Notes: generated by a model from the sequence alone, not told the origin. 64,000 bases of DNA from Angiostrongylus vasorum (GCA_018806985.1 JADANN010000174.1:3934501-3998500), one strand, 5' to 3'. Counted from the stretch's first letter, positions 32,571 to 44,824 are shown. Numbers and translations are program-made.

Positions 32571-33730
32571 GAAAAAAACCTCTATGTGGTTCTTGGAATT
32601 CTCAGAGATTCTGTTTTTATCAGGACATGGAATACCATCTCCTAGCTGTCTCTTAGCCTGTGCAGATCGCGGCGAAGTTTCTTCCTTGAGAGATCGAATG
32701 TGCGTCGATGATTTCGAGTTCCGAAATCGATTTAAAATTTCTAAACTGTTTGCGCTTTCCGTCTAGTTCTAATCAAAGCTATTTATGGTGGCCGTTTAAG
32801 TCCAGTCAATTGTACATCCCTGGAGAAAATATCTATAAGAAAAGCAGTTTGCGTAAGCGGTGGCGGAATCCTGCAATGAAGCATAACCGTCCTCGCTTAA
32901 ACTTCTTTGAGAACATTAAAGTAAAAGAAAGCACATTCATGCCTTGAAACGACCTACACCGCTAGACAGGAAGAGGATTTCTAAGCTAGCGGTGAAAAAA
33001 AGTCACGGTAGAAGGGAGAAAAAATCAAACTATGATTATCAGTGGAATTTCCCTGAAATTCTGAAAGATTCCAGCTTTGATAAAGTAGTGAAAATAGCTA
33101 GAAATTTTCACAAAAACATTCTGTGCACTAAACTTCAAAACAAGAAAATCCCAAAATAAACCAGAGAATTTGGTAACGAGAAAAACAGAAGCCTGTTAGA
33201 GAAGAAAATTGTGAGAGAAATTCTAACAAGGATAAAAAAGCCAATACCAAAGTTAGCATTTTGAAGACGATAGGTGTATAACTGAGGTTTTTTCGTACTG
33301 GAACTTTGCTTTTTCAAGTTGGACATACACCGCATGGGCAAGGCAAGCAGCGTTTCGAACAGCTGCACTTATCAATTGAATTCAAACCGCCACCGACTGA
33401 CTGAGCGGCTTCTGGAATTGGCGTGGCGAGGTGGTCTGCCACCAAATGCCGTTAGTGATGGCGTGCGTATGGAAATCGAAACAGATAATTTGTTGCGCGC
33501 TTTGAATAATTCAGCTGCGCCGTCTAGCTAGACGAACACACCTGGACAATCATAGATCTTGACCATTTAAAGGAAATAAATTTACTCAACGGAGCTAGCG
33601 GGGAGCTCACTATAGCTCGCCCGACCTCTCTGCCGGCGTGCTCAGTGAACACTGGCATGCCGTCTCCGCACGTGGTCTCCCATCTATATATTTCCTTAAA
33701 TGCCTGAATTTCCAACAGACAAACAACCAG
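32571..33730. other. no gene recognised
   Basis: Overlapping short plus-strand frames (32566-33159 and 33319-33531) lack known motifs and shared splice logic. The GC-richer stretch 33590-33680 may be the upstream part of the element that follows. Confidence 0.4.
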
Positions 33731-33744
33731 TGAACAACTTGTCT

Positions 33745-33755
33745 GTATAAAAAGG
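33745..33755 (+). promoter_or_regulatory. TATA-like box of the short element
   Basis: GTATAAAAAGG lies 16 bases before the conserved GTGAGGTT. The spacing is similar in the copies at 61.88 kb (TTATAAAAGA) and 57.28 kb (minus, GTATAAAAGG). Promoter function is inferred. Confidence 0.35.
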
Positions 33756-33879
33756 AGGTCGCTGAGTGAGGTTACCTCATTGGACCGGTGATCCACTCCA
33801 GAAGAATCGATTCGATGCGAATACGAAGAGCTACGTCGTAAGGGATTAATGACTGTGGACAGGCGTCTCGAATCATCGC

Positions 33880-33915
33880 GATTCTGAGAAAGACGAAGAC
33901 GTCGAAACGTTCGCC
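33880..33915 (+). ncRNA. hammerhead-ribozyme-like motif
   Basis: GATT, CTGAGAA, stem II GAC/GTC, GAAACGTT, CGCC. The 3' half is perfect with the ACGT palindrome. The 5' core is mutated at two positions and stem I is poor. Confidence 0.45.
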
Positions 33916-33965
33916 GAATAAAGGGTTTTGTAACAATCTCGTGTAAGCTGAGCTATCTAAAAAAT

Positions 33966-34925
33966 GTGTTAATTATTCCTGCCAAGGCTAAGTGAAAGCT
34001 GGTTTAAAAAAATCTTCTGTGCTTTTGACTTGTTGTGAAAGTGGAAGTGCCAAGAAATTCAAGAGAGTGTGAATCTTACGTCGTTAAGCCGAGAACTATC
34101 ATAGAAAGTCATTGTTGTCCCTCTCGTAACAGAACGGCGTCAACCATGGACCAACAATAAGAACAACAACAACAACAATAACTTATACAAACCTCGCATC
34201 AGTTCAGCAAGATCAGTTCGTAAGGAAATATAAACAAATATATCACAGGAAGAACATTTACCCCTGATTATTGAACATCTCCACCGTTGATGATGGAAAC
34301 GCATGAGCTGGAAATGTTTCACTTACAAGCACACTCATTGCACAAAAGTGAAAACGTACATCTTTAACATGATTTTCAAGTTTATGATAACCAGACAAAC
34401 TTAATTCCTTTTCTTATATCCCCTTTTTTTGAATGGCTACTTTTTTGCTTCTTTTTTTAGTGAGTTTTTTCGTCCTCCACCAAAATGTTCCTAGGCAACA
34501 TGACTTTTTACAACTTTCTACAAGTTTCTACAGCTGTTTAACCTTCTTTCTTTCTTTCTACTGCAAGCAATTGCAGCAAAAACTCTTCGTACAATCAGTG
34601 CCCATATTCGCTTTCTTTTCAATCTCAAATAAACGTGAAGAAGAGAAAATCCTTAGAAAAGGTAACATCGCGAAGAATGCTTTACAAATGGAGTTCACGT
34701 GAAAAGCTTATTGAAGAGTTATAGTTGGGATTCCCAGATATTCGGAGATGTGCCGCAGGAGTACAATTCCTTCAAGAAGCTTAAGGTACGCAGATAATAA
34801 GATACGTACGTAACCAAAATATATCTTGTTTTTAGTTCAAAAAATTGTGTGAATTCTAATGGTCTATATTTCTTGTGCAGAAAGGTTTAATCTCAGCCAC
34901 GACATTATGGTACTATGGTGTTCCA
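33966..34925. other. no gene recognised; AAC trinucleotide run at 34163-34182
   Basis: A short interrupted ACA/AAC run is the only structure. The open frame 34433-34702 is hydrophobic and T-rich without a recognised motif. Confidence 0.45.
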
Positions 34926-35215
34926 CAATGGCGCATGTGGCGCAGTGGTCGGAGGCGCCCTGCAACGCACACGTGGAATCGATCCCCCCACCTATGGCCC
35001 ACCAAGCTTCCCATCCTTCCGGGCTCGGCAAATTGGTATCAGACTTGTCTGGGAGGATGGCAGCACTGGCTCGATACATCGGTAGGTCACCGCGAGTAAT
35101 TGTGAAGGCCAGATTTTCAGTCATCTCCGAAGGATCCTTATTGAAGTCGAATGCGAGGCGCATCACTCAGGGATTGATCAACGTCGAGAGCTTTACCATT
35201 TTTTATCCTTTATGG
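34926..35215 (+). repeat. SINE-1 copy, near full length
   Basis: A box ATGTGGCGCAGTGGTCGG, B-box-like GTGGAATCGATCC, central AAATTGGTATCAGACTTGTC. The body GAGGATGGCAGCACTGGCTC and tail CATCACTCAGGGATTGATC lead to CATTTTTTATCC. One of the cleanest copies. Confidence 0.9.
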
Positions 35216-35690
35216 TGTCCATTTTTAGTTCAGTAGCTTCCAGAGCTTTTTGCAGTACACTATTTGTACATAGTACACTCCGTGCATAATCGAAAGCAGT
35301 CAATGTAGGAAGGATGAGACAAGAAAAGGCCTTCTCTACATTTAATGATTTCCAAGAAACCTTTATTTCTCAGGGAAGTTCATTGACAGGTAGATTGATC
35401 AACAATTAGCTGCCGTTTCGTTTTAACACCTAGGTTTCTTGCATGAAATGTGCTCATGTGAGAAACACCGAAGTAGACTCACCACAGGCTGCAATGTACT
35501 GCCAAGTACTCGCAGCTGTGAGTTTGCACGATGGACCACAGCAACACATAGTAAGTGGAACCGTATACACATTATCCATACCCACGGGGAGATAAAACAA
35601 AGCCTATTTCACAATTCTCTCATGTTCGTGACCCCAGAAGCAACATAGTCGCTGATAAATGATTTTTTATTCTCAAAATATATAGGGAAG
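35216..35690. other. no gene or repeat recognised
   Basis: Only short frames without motifs. Confidence 0.45.
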
Positions 35691-35691
35691 A

Positions 35692-36065
35692 TAGAGAGGG
35701 ATAGCATAATTGTAGTGATGTCCGTTATCACGAGCATGGTGCTAGTTCGATTCCGCTCAGGGTCATACAAGTCTCTCGTACCTCCGGGGTCTAGAAATTG
35801 GTACCGGACTTGTCTGGGAAAAAAAATCACTCCCTGCAATCCATCTGGGAACGCTCCAGCCCGGCTATCTCAGGACTCCAGGGAGAATTGCTTGATCAGC
35901 ATTCTACGACATTCAAGATGAAATGAAAATCCTCTAGCAGCAACCGAAGCCACTCGTAAAATTTGGAAGATCTTCGTGGACAATGAATGCCAGGAAACGA
36001 ACCGAGTGTAGGAAGTGCTGGGATTCGCACAGTAGACGTGAAGACTGATCAATAAAATAATAAAT
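35692..36065 (+). repeat. SINE-2 copy, near full length
   Basis: Head GGATAGCATAATTGTAGTG, B box GCTAGTTCGATTCC, central AAATTGGTACCGGACTTGTC. The body CTATCTCAGGACTCCAGG, GCATTCTACGACATTC and 3' part GAAGTGCTGGGATTCGC end in AAATAAAAAAAC. It retains the full central block and is a good type copy. Confidence 0.9.
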
Positions 36066-36210
36066 AAAAAAACAACATTGTCAAAACGTCAAACAGCCTT
36101 AACCCTGCTCGCATCACAAATGGGTTATAGATACGGGTTGAAATCCCGTGTTAATTTCCGAACAGCCAATTAGAATAGATTTGAGAAATGCACAGTCAAT
36201 CCGATCTAAG

Positions 36211-36211
36211 C

Positions 36212-36250
<39 letters not shown>

Positions 36251-36262
36251 AAAGAGAGGGGG
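36211..36262 (+). repeat. GA microsatellite
   Basis: A mostly pure (GA)n run with a few AA interruptions. Confidence 0.95.
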
Positions 36263-36910
36263 AAGACAGAGGTCACCAATTCCCTATTTTCGCTTGTTTC
36301 TAAGGATACTTTTGATCAGTACTTAATTCCTCATCACGCACCTGAGCAAGCGTTGTGTAGCTATGTGTCTAACTGTCACGAGATCTCTGAGGAGGGGGAA
36401 TGTCAGTGAAGGTGTTTAAATTTAAAAGCGAAAAGCAAATACACGCCTGGACGCAAAGGGAGATCCGTTAATGACTAATTGAAAGTTAGAAATTGGAAGG
36501 AAAAAAGAGGCATTTGTATTGGTACAACGTGGTCTGGAATGTGTAAAAAGAAGAGGCTGGGAACGAACGCGTCGTTGAGTGTTCGATAAGTGAAAACTCG
36601 CAATTCTAATCCACTCGAGTGGGTAAGTGACAGCCATGTAATCATTGACTACGTCGTAGCTGGAAATTAATAAAGACTCACTGACCTTTGGTGAAATCTT
36701 TGTCCGGATCCGCTCTGGCATCAGGGAGGATGCTTGGGATCAAAGCCAGCACCTTATCTGGAAGAGTTATTAAAGAGCAAAAATAAGGATAAAAGCGATG
36801 AAAAAAGACGATATCACAAATTAGCGAAATTTGAAGGAACCGCGAATGCAATTGTTTCAGCTTCCTCTCGGAAGCTGCATATATATGTACATTCACACAT
36901 ATATACATAC

Positions 36911-36911
<1 letters not shown>

Positions 36912-36946
<35 letters not shown>
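36912..36946. repeat. TA microsatellite
   Basis: About 17 TA units follow a TACATA-rich lead-in. Palindromic and prone to slippage. Confidence 0.95.
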
Positions 36947-36949
<3 letters not shown>

Positions 36950-37165
36950 TCAACGGCAATGATCCGGGAAGCACAAATCGGTGATTGCTGATGGCACCGT
37001 TAGGTAAAATGTGGCTGAGAGATAGGCAAGCCACTACCTTCAGTAGTGCAATGGGTAACACATAAGCACCAGGAAAAGGTAATCGCGAGCTAGAATCTGG
37101 CCTGGGGTCTGGGTTTTGCAAATATCTCAGCATCACTGCGGTTATAGTCCACATAATATCTTGCC
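36947..37165 (+). repeat. SINE-3 copy between two TA runs
   Basis: ACAAATCGGTGATTGCTGAT, a tRNA-like part with GGGTAACACATAAGCACC and GAGCTAGAATCTGG, then GTTTTGCAAATATCTCAGC. The tail runs into GGGCGGTAAATAAAG. The promoter boxes are more diverged than in the 58.2-kb copy. Confidence 0.68.
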
Positions 37166-37200
37166 ATAAAAAAATAATGGGCGGTAAATAAAGTTACACA

Positions 37201-37201
<1 letters not shown>

Positions 37202-37248
<47 letters not shown>

Positions 37249-37292
37249 GTGAAAGAGAGGGAGAGAGAGAGGGAGGGAGAGGTAGAGAGAGA
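37202..37292. repeat. TA microsatellite followed by GA-rich microsatellite
   Basis: About 21 TA units (37202-37244) are followed by an imperfect GAGA/GGGA run (37251-37292). Confidence 0.93.
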
Positions 37293-37562
37293 GCTTGTTG
37301 AGTTGTGGTTAGAAGTGCTCTGCCAGACGAAGTCCTTGCTTCAATTCTGTTCTCCGGCTCAAGCAAGCCTGCCATCTCGTCGAGGTGGGCAAATTGGTGT
37401 AAGACTTGCTTTAGAAGATAAAAAGCATTGTTTTAATACAACGGCAAGCTTCTACAAGTCGTTGTAAATATCAAATATATATTCAATCATCACTACGATG
37501 TTCAACGAAGTTAAAGCATGAGATATCCATAAGGAATTGATCAATGCTGGATCCATTATCCT
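37293..37562 (+). repeat. tRNA-derived SINE related to SINE-1, diverged
   Basis: GTGGTTAGAAGTGCTCTGCC resembles the head at 29400 (minus). The central GCAAATTGGTGTAAGACTTG is clear, and the tail GGAATTGATCAATGCTGGAT matches the SINE-1 end. Confidence 0.62.
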
Positions 37563-39615
37563 ATAATATTCATCTCTGTAGGAAAGCGCTAAAAATCTGC
37601 ATACACTACATATATTGCACATATTGAATCGCTGAAGTAACGAACATGGTTTGCAACAATGAAGGCCTGAAAGACGAGAAATTAGGCCCATTTAATCCTA
37701 TAACGGCAAGTCTGCTAGCTATCATTGAGGGCGATGGTGTTGAGAGATTTGTTGGTTTGCTGAAGGATACGGACACTCATTTTGTGCGCAACGAAACGCG
37801 CCTTTGTCGCTTGTCAGAAAAAAGCGTGGCGCAATGAGATCGGGCCCTCCGCTCGTTATGCACACTCGCGCACACGGTCTCGTATGTAAACCGCGAACTA
37901 CCGTAACCATACCATTACGCCATTACAACGAAGATGGTGAACACAAACAATTCTGGGTTTTGCTCCGAAAGTATGTCGTATGGCACTATAACAGACGAAT
38001 AGTCTTCTTTTTAGGCTCATGGAAGGAGACGTAACAATCGAAAGTGTGAAAAAAGTCTACCGAATTAAAAAATGTTAAATACGACGTAATTAGGACAAAA
38101 AAATAAGACTTCGCTACGTCGTTCACTGAGACAATTTACACTCATTTGTGTATGAAATCGAACTTTGGGAGATTAAAAGTTGGAGCGGAAGACGTTAATA
38201 AAGGCAACAGTAAAAAACTAAATAGAATAAAAATAGTTAGTGGAACACGACGTAAATTACCTAGAGCAATAAAGTGCTATAAAAAGCTTTTCGAGTCTTG
38301 TGGTAGTTCTTCTCTGACACCTGATGTTTCCTGATAACCTAAAACCTTCTAATTCAGGGTCAAATATGAAAACCACCGAAAAATGCTTAGAAAGCCTACG
38401 TTACTGTGTAAATCACGCTTTATGGGAAGTGGAGTGCTACCATGGGAATGGATATTCTGTGCAGTTCAACTATCAGAAATATAAAGAAAGGAAAACAGAA
38501 GACTTTGGAATGGTACAGCTTGCTAGTGTTTATTTACTTCACGAAGGTTAGAGTTATTCTCAAACACCTATCGTGCTGCCTAATGGTGACTTCATTGCTG
38601 GATTTACACGGCAGCTCTCACTGTTGCATCCATAGATGTAAGAGTTATGTGTTTTCAGGCTCAAAGATGGCCAACCCTAATGCCCAAATTCGAGCACCGA
38701 TCCTTGTTAATAGCTGTTTATGCTAATTCATATTGATTAAACGTCTTTGTCGGCACACTTCTTCTCGCGCTCGTTGAGATATTCGAGCGTCAATCGAAGG
38801 TTACATGCACTCGCGAGCTCCGTTGCGTCAATCCTAGATGTGCTCTTTCCTTATATTTTTGTTTACATCAACAAACATGGGAAGGGGGAGGGGCGGAGGG
38901 GAAGAACATGTGGACAAGGCAAATGTTCATAGCTCATTGATGATGTAGAAGAAAGTAGTTGCAGTTCTTCTACTGAACGCAACTGACAGAATTAGTAATA
39001 TGCCGATGAAAGGTGAAGAGTGTTTTTGCGTTGATCTCATGGAGGAATCACCTAGGCTAAGAAAGAGGTCAAGACCGCTTTCCAAAAGGGCAGCTAACAG
39101 CAGATCACTTTATCACTGTTGCCATGGAAGAAGCACAGTCGCAACGTTTCAAACTTCTCTTTAGTTCGTGACGACTAGAGACTCTTTGGGATGGGAATCT
39201 GCGAAAACATAACCAGTGAGCTACTTGACTCATAGGAACGTCTTCACATATCACAAGGATCAAAGCACTTTCTCCACCCATTTCATTGCCGTGCAACTGA
39301 AATCTACGGAAGTGGTCCAACCCACGTGTGCATTCGGTCGCGGCTTGGCGATTTGGAAGTTGATTTAAGATCTGAGTACTGCTGGCGTACTCTTGCCACA
39401 CTTCGGACACTTCGGTCCCACATTATGGATGTCAGGCGGAACCAAACAAGGTCGTTTTGGTTTTCTCGAGATCCAATTTGATGTTCTTTTTCGTTCAACT
39501 GCTTTTTTCCCACCTCATTATACGACCGGTTTATGAAAAATGTTTCATAGAACGTATTCTTTATGATTTTAACCTTTTTGCTACTGCCTACTATTTCTTG
39601 ATGGCAGGGTATATT
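37563..39615. other. 2 kb with no gene recognised
   Basis: Open frames up to 101 codons (39105-39410 minus) have no recognisable domain. 37646-38034 is denser in overlapping plus frames and in GC, but no motif supports a gene. Confidence 0.45.
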
Positions 39616-39619
39616 GCGA

Positions 39620-40007
39620 AATATAACTTTAACGAAGCTGAGATATTTGCAAAACTCTGGATCGCAGGTGCCTATGGTGGGGAACGAACGCGCTATTGTC
39701 CTTTCCGGGGAGTAACGCGTTCACCACCTCACCATGCGGGTCCATTGTTTCGCCTGTCTCTCAGCTAGTTCTATCGATCTTTTTGCCATCAGCAATCACC
39801 CGTCAACGGGATTGATCTGGGGAGCCCAAATCGCAAAAAGCAAAAAGATCGATAGAACTAGCTCAGAGACAGGCGAAACAAAGGTCCCGCATGGTGTGGT
39901 GGTGAACGCGTTACTCCCCGGAAAGGACAATAGCGCGTTCGTTCCCCACCATAGGCACCTGCGGTCCAGAGTTTTGCAAATATCTCAGCTTCGTTGAAGT
40001 TGTATTC
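39620..40007. repeat. SINE-3 fold-back: two inverted copies around a 55-base loop
   Basis: Left arm (about 39620-39785) and right arm (39841-40007) are reverse complements over about 165 bases with only a handful of mismatches. Both hold the tRNA-like part (ATGGTGTGGTGGTGAACGCG on the right arm's plus strand, with B-box-like GCGTTCGTTCCCC) and GTTTTGCAAATATCTCAGC. The loop carries the other SINE-3 end, CCCGTCAACGGGATTGATC. The open frame 39457-39768 is a by-product of the left arm. Confidence 0.9.
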
Positions 40008-40009
40008 TT

Positions 40010-43000
40010 TATGGTTTCGAAGATGATATATTCATCGAAAATCCAAAGCACAAAACCGGCCTGGAATGGAGAGCACTGGTTCAGCAGTTTCAGAAGACTT
40101 CGCCCGAGTGCGCCGATTTGTTGTAAACAACTGTGAACGTGACTAAACTACTATTCAAATTTTCTGTATAGCACAAAGAAGAAAGAATCGTTACACTAAA
40201 TGTGTGGGTCCGTAAGGTACGAGCCATAAGAAAAGACCACCTTGTGTTATACCGAATTTTCATATTACAAGTCGGTATCAATCACTGTTTGGTCCAATCA
40301 TGCAATCATTTCAGTAATTTCCCCAATCGGTAGCCGATCTAGAATAATCTCTTCTCATTGACAACCATCATTGGATTTCATTCCGGATGCTCAGAGTCCT
40401 ATTTTTCTCGGTGCCAATGAGCTTTATTGTCTTGATTTGAATAACTTGGACTCCTCGCTGGACCATTTTTTTCACGTGCCCTTGTTTTTTTTAAAAAAGC
40501 CATTCATGCATTCGAATAACCAAATTGCTTTAGGGCGAGTGAGAAAAAAGGTTGCTGAGCTTCCGGATAAATGCCGTTTCACATTTCAGTTAAGAGAAAA
40601 AAATTGCCATTCACAAAGATACAAAAAGTCTTAGAAGTTTTTGTTGCAGTAATTCGTCCTTAATCGTTCTTCACCTTCTAACCTCACCGAGCGGTGAATG
40701 TCGTAAAAGAAAGCCGTGAATGAAAAGCGTCACTCTCCAAGCGATAAAAATAACTAGTGGATTTGTTGTTTCTGTCCGAGGAAAGATAGATGGAATAGCA
40801 GGATCCGCATTCCTACTGATATCAATAAATTAGACACGTTATTCAAGCATGCGAGTTATACGAGGCGAACGCAAGTGTACGGAACGTGAAAACTCGTCCA
40901 AAGAATGATAGACGTTCGTGCAAATGACAAATAGTTGTATTGATTTAGGTCTTATGAAGGATAGAATCCACCGATGCTGAAGTACACTCTTGAGACGTCC
41001 GGCCACGGACCAACGATGAATCGATCATTTAAGAAGTTGTTTCTCGATAAGCATGAACTTGCAGAAATTTTCAAAATAGCTTATTTATTAAAAAGTGGAG
41101 TATTAGAGAAGTTTTTTAAATTAATTCCTGAGAGAAATTGGCACTTAGTTAACCACTGACATTCAAAGGTATAATTGCCTTATCTGATGAATTGTTTAAA
41201 ACGCGATCGATTGGCTACTAATCGATGAAGAAGCGTGGCATTTACAGAAATATTAGGCAATGACATCAAACGAATTGCTTGGAAAAGAAAATTTGGCACA
41301 GGCGATCTTTTTTAAGCATAGACGATAGCACAAGGGCTAGGATCGAAACATGTGGAGTGTGGGTAGGGTAGACTCTCACAGTATCTTTGCTGACCGCTTC
41401 TTCAGAAGAATTTCTTCTTCAGAATTCTGAGTGTCCACAGAATGGTGATAACGTTTATTACAGATCATTACGTTTGTATAACATTTTGGTAGCAAGCAGT
41501 GTATAGAGCTATATATTGATAGGAGCAGGATGCGAACCTAGTGTTAGTTTGTTAATGAATATTTCATAGAAGGGTCAACTGGAAAGATGGACCCTTTGGC
41601 TGGATATAAGTAAGACCAAGATACTTAGGCATTTGCGACGACGTTCGTGGTGCAAGCGACAGAGGACTCAATTTTAATTGTATTTTGATTTGCTGCCAGA
41701 CGTCTAAAAAAATCATAGATAGAAAGATGATGTAGCCGGCAACACGGAGATGACTAGCCGTTTTAAAATTATACTGAACATAACATTTTAGGAGGTCGAT
41801 AGAAAAGAACAGGTATATAAACCCTGGAAAAACTAAGGAACAGATTAAGATTTTGGCAAGAAAAAGAAAAATGCCCTTCAAAGTACCAAAGAGGGACAAG
41901 GGCGAAAGTTCTATTCGGATGGTACAACAATGGCAATAGGTCTTCATTGAAAAAGAGCTTAGGCAGGAAAAACTGTAGAGGAGATGTGTATAGGGTATAT
42001 TACAGCAAGGAACATTTCTCATCGTAAGCTGTTATACCAAATGAAAAAAAGCCGTGGCCAACTGCTTATGGATTGCTGATCGTAAACTTCCGAAAAACCA
42101 CAAAAATGGGTGATGGCACTGACTTCATACACAATTGAGCACGTACAATGCTGCTCGCACAGAGCGAGAACATGTCGCAGGACTCTGATGGCATCGTAAG
42201 GTTGACGCCGAAATTTTAGGTGTTTAAGCAGACCTCTATAGCATGGAAATGAATAGGCCCAATAGGATAGAGCACAACCCCTAGGTTTGTTTTAGGCCTC
42301 GAAATCACTGGCAAAGAGAAGCTAAGCAAATTTTGCTGCCTAGAGTCTCCGAGGAAGGACACGGCCATGTACCGACTGCCAAACCTACTGAACCAGTTGT
42401 ACTCTTCGACAAACTTTGCAGTCAAAGTTGTTTGCTGATTACAAACTCTAGAGGGATTTTCTAAGCGTATTGAAAGCAGTAAAAAGATTACAAGTATAAA
42501 AACATAGTATTGTACTTACTGATGAAAGAATGCAAAAAGATCTAAGGCCCCTGACATCTACAAAAAATTCTTACGCCGTGGAATTCACATTACAATTGCA
42601 AAAATTAGAGTGTGGAACAACTAAAAGCCTTTTTTGTCCTTATTCTATTAGCAAATCTTTTGCCTGAATCAGCCTATGACAGAGTTCCTACGAAGTGTTT
42701 AACATTATAACCTTAAACAATATTTAGGAAATAAGGTGTATACCTAAAGTAAAAAGCAAGTCCCGTTTCAGAAGAACATTTCAAGTTACGTGCTTTGCGA
42801 CTAACCACCAGGCTTTCAACGAAAAATCTACATGTGTCTCGTATTAGATGTTGGATCCCCCACAATGATTGAGCACCTCATTGTGGCACGGGACTTTATT
42901 TAGTGAAAATGAGATGCACAGCAGGTGTCAGCCTCGCGTTGAGGTCACCCACAGTGAGAGAGGGTTCAATGTTACCAGACAGAAGCCTGGTGAAGAACTT

Positions 43001-44820
43001 CGAAGTGTCGCATCCTGTGAGAAACTTAGGCGTAAAATGGCAAACTACGCTTCAATCCAGAACAGCTATCGACTGCTTCTGTGACGACCTTCATTCCGGC
43101 ACGGCGCTTCTTGACACCGTTGAAAGCAACTTGTTCAAGCAGCAAAATATTAGTTAAACGGTGATTTATTGGGATTGGTACCACTTTTCGTGGTACCGGG
43201 GCTAAAGGATGCACCCTCAGGGATATATTAACGCCAAGAGGGACTACTTCATTTTCCCAGAGATATCAAAATTCTAGACTTGCTAAGAAAACGGAGCATT
43301 GGGCGCTAGAAAAACGGGACATTGGGCTGATCATGAAAATACAGCGTGTTAATTTCATAAGACATCACAGGCAAGTAAAATGCACTAAACGCTCACAAAT
43401 CGTTTTATAACATGGAAAAGTTTCGTCTAGTTGCAAACAGGCATTAAGCGTTTTCTTCTTCGTAATCAGTCGGCCAAGAGTGGCAATTCAAAACAAAGTA
43501 GACCTTCATCCTCACCTGTTATCCTTGGTATAAATCGGTTTCCAGCAAATCAGATCAGACCTCTTTACTGCCATCATGGCTAACTAGTTTTCCCTATGAT
43601 TACATACAATCGACTACTACTTTCCTTTCATCTCAAGCAAAATGAATGCATCCAATCAATTCCCCGATAAATTTTTCAGTGGTGACTGCTTCGCAATTCT
43701 ATTTATTATAGTAACAATGGAGTAACACTTTTTATATAACTATTGAAGAGTATTCGCTGAAGAATTCTAGTAGATTACGTGAAAAATGTTTTCAAAAAAG
43801 AGAACTTGGCATCTTCTTGGCTGCATATCTATGCCCTGACACGCAAGGTTCAGCTCGTAAGATACTAGCGGTTGTATCAATCCCGTTAAGTTATGCTAGA
43901 CGAAAAAAGAAATTTCTTCAGATGATCCTATAGAATAGCAAGCGCAAAGTGAACATTTACTACATTGATTTGGCCCTAGTTCTTGAAAAAAAACGGGCCA
44001 ATAGAAGAGGAGTTCTTGTAGGACATCATAGTAAAGAATTCATGAGCAGTAGCTTCTAAGTACATGAGAAATGAGAATCCTGGAAAGGCGTACTCGAATA
44101 ATGTCGTTGTAGAGAAGGGAGATTTACTTGAAAATCAGAACCCACTGACAAAAAAATGAAGTAAAAAGAAGGAAAAAATGAAATTGATTTCAATGCAGGG
44201 ACGATGAATCTGCTAAACAGACTGTTCATACTGACCAAAAGCAAACGTGAACATGAGGGCAAGTGGAAGAATCCGAGAATCCGTGCACTGGTCGCCGTGG
44301 TCGCACCTGCGTCATAGCTCAGCTATTTGGTCACTATGTGTCCACCAATATTCAGCCTATTCTGCTGCTGCAATTATTCTTCTGAATGCCACTAGGGATG
44401 TTCAGAGTAGTGGGACACATCAAGGGTTTGTGTTTTCCAGCAAATAAACAAACCTCATGGATATTTTTGAAGCTGTCAACAAATTCTTATCAAGATTTCT
44501 TTAGTTTTAAAGCTAAAGTGAAATAAAAATCAACAAACTTAGTAAAACAAGTGATATTTCGAGAACAACTTTATTCTCCTATCTAGGAAAAGTTTCTGAA
44601 GATACGAAGGTTTGTTCAATTATATTCAAAGAGCATCGTAACAAAGCAAACGACTACTATAGGATTTGCGTTTTTTTGGAACTGGTCAATCATCAAAAGT
44701 CACTGTGGACAATAAAAAAATAGTTGGAAACTAAGTAAAAAAAAGTGAAGTATTAGTTACCGCTATGACTGTTTTTGCAGCCTCATTCTCAAACATCTGG
44801 GCACTGCAAGCACGAAAATA
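40010..44820. other. 4.8 kb with no gene recognised; faint SINE-1 tail at 43195-43250
   Basis: GGATGCACCCTCAGGGATAT with TTAACGCCAAGAG resembles a SINE-1 tail. The longest open frame, 41564-42022 (minus, 152 codons), begins with ATG and contains several hydrophobic stretches, but no family is recognisable and its length is not beyond chance in AT-rich DNA. Confidence 0.4.
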
Positions 44821-44824
44821 AACT

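Larger units (their letters stand above)
33735..33965 (+). repeat. short hammerhead-bearing element with TATA-like box
   Basis: Order: GTATAAAAAGG, then CTGAGTGAGGTTACCTCATT, about 100 unique bases, a hammerhead-like motif (33880-33915), GAATAAAGGG, and an end with GTGTAAGCTGAGC. The same order recurs at 61870-62085 (+) and, inverted, at 57058-57300 and 60185-60370. No ORF is inside. Confidence 0.65.

Noticed and set aside
36211..36262. CRISPR-like or regulatory GA array
   Set aside because: A plain microsatellite without spacers.
36678..37154. 158-codon minus-strand ORF
   Set aside because: It runs through the TA microsatellite (repeated Tyr-Ile) and a SINE-3 copy; open by composition, not coding.
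39457..39997. Plus-strand ORFs of 103 and 87 codons
   Set aside because: They are readings of the SINE-3 fold-back arms.
41564..42022. 152-codon minus-strand ORF with several hydrophobic stretches
   Set aside because: It starts with ATG and could suggest a membrane protein, but no family motif, no flanking splice sites and AT-rich composition make chance or a decayed receptor equally likely; not called as a gene.
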